Notes under the pieces: generated by a model
Database searches by the model: none
The model's input: only the letters and a program-made list of their open reading frames with translations
What the model was told of the DNA's origin: nothing
Assembly: GCA_937967805.1 (NCBI GenBank)
Contig: CALBTC010000102.1
Coordinates: forward strand, 1 to 5,509
Direction: 5' to 3'
DNA length: 5,509 bases
Source: an uncultured Anaerolineaceae bacterium
GTDB lineage: Bacteria > Chloroflexota > Anaerolineae > Promineifilales > Promineifilaceae
In this document: positions 5,379 to 5,509 of the stretch, in pieces
How the letters are laid out: every line of letters begins with the position of its first letter
Position numbering within the stretch: the first letter of the stretch is position 1
Position numbers and translations under genes: made by a program

Positions 5379-5509
5379 ATGATCGGTGAAACCACCATAA
5401 AAAAACCGGGTCTTGTGCCCGAAACGTTGTGGGATATAGAACATTACAAGGAGGTTGGGCTTTATTTTTACCTGGAAGCGACACAGGATATTTTGCCAAA
5501 CGGCCGTGT
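5379..5509 (+). CDS. Hypothetical protein, N-terminal 43 residues, continues past the right edge
   Basis: Begins MIGETTIKKPGLVPETLW and continues to a hydrophobic/aromatic patch VGLYFYLEA and then DILPNGR at the edge. The ATG at 5379 has an AGGAG at 5368-5372 six bases away; an in-frame TGA at 5349-5351 and no other start codon after it make this the only possible start. No signal peptide or membrane segment is visible, so the visible part looks cytoplasmic. I do not recognise the family from this fragment. It follows the operon terminator and the hairpin-rich leader, so it is probably its own transcription unit. Confidence 0.8.
   Translation, partial: MIGETTIKKPGLVPETLWDIEHYKEVGLYFYLEATQDILPNGR

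Larger units (their letters stand above)
824..5506. repeat. Dispersed palindrome CGGCCG, usually in the context ACGGCCGT
   Basis: Eleven copies, starting at 824, 851, 1187, 1913, 1955, 2466, 2876, 3486, 4146, 4761 and 5501. Four have the full ACGGCCGT (1912, 1954, 2465 and 5500 as first base), and ten of eleven have A before or T after the core. Copies occur in both PBP and protease-operon genes and between genes, on both sides of the composition change. Confidence 0.75.

Noticed and set aside
5056..5382. Plus-strand 108-codon frame
   Set aside because: Its start lies inside the operon terminator stem and has no ribosome binding site; the frame runs through all the hairpins and overlaps the better-supported start at 5379.
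5272..5499. Minus-strand 75-codon frame
   Set aside because: Antisense to the leader and the 5379 gene, no ribosome binding site seen, no family resemblance.

Overview
The window looks like bacterial chromosome, most likely Chloroflexota (an Anaerolineae-type lineage). This is an inference from the style of the penicillin-binding protein (PBP), such as the KTGTT-D-F-R-D-G-W and V-W-V-G-N-S-D-N-S-P motifs and a Cys-flanked loop before the KTG box, and from the habitual use of the octamer-like ACGGCCGT. No rRNA, tRNA, CRISPR array or complete insertion sequence was found.

Layout. (1) Positions 1-2072, minus strand: the N-terminal ~690 residues of a class A PBP (peptidoglycan glycosyltransferase plus transpeptidase) that runs off the left edge; it is GC-rich (roughly 60% or more). 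(2) Positions 2073-2517: an AT-rich divergent intergenic region with several perfect inverted repeats, the clearest being an 11-bp pair with a 30-bp spacer just upstream of the PBP gene. (3) Positions 2518-2934 and 2981-4918, plus strand: a probable two-gene operon encoding a 138-residue lipoprotein and a 645-residue secreted subtilisin-family (S8) serine protease. (4) Positions 4919-5378: a strong, perfectly symmetric terminator, then a hairpin-rich leader carrying three copies of an ACCCTWAGGGT motif and a terminator-like hairpin. (5) Positions 5379-5509, plus strand: the first 43 codons of an unrecognised gene that runs off the right edge.

Main point of interest. The lipoprotein is essentially a free-standing copy of the protease's own N-terminal prodomain: 31 of 69 residues are identical over an ungapped segment, plus a shared EILIG motif. 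It sits immediately upstream in the same operon but carries a lipobox Cys instead of a cleavable signal peptide. Subtilase prodomains act as intramolecular chaperones and inhibitors. The pair is therefore a candidate membrane-tethered inhibitor or foldase acting in trans on its secreted protease.

The PBP and the protease pair are divergently transcribed. All three products are predicted to act at or outside the membrane, but nothing in the sequence shows a direct functional link between them.
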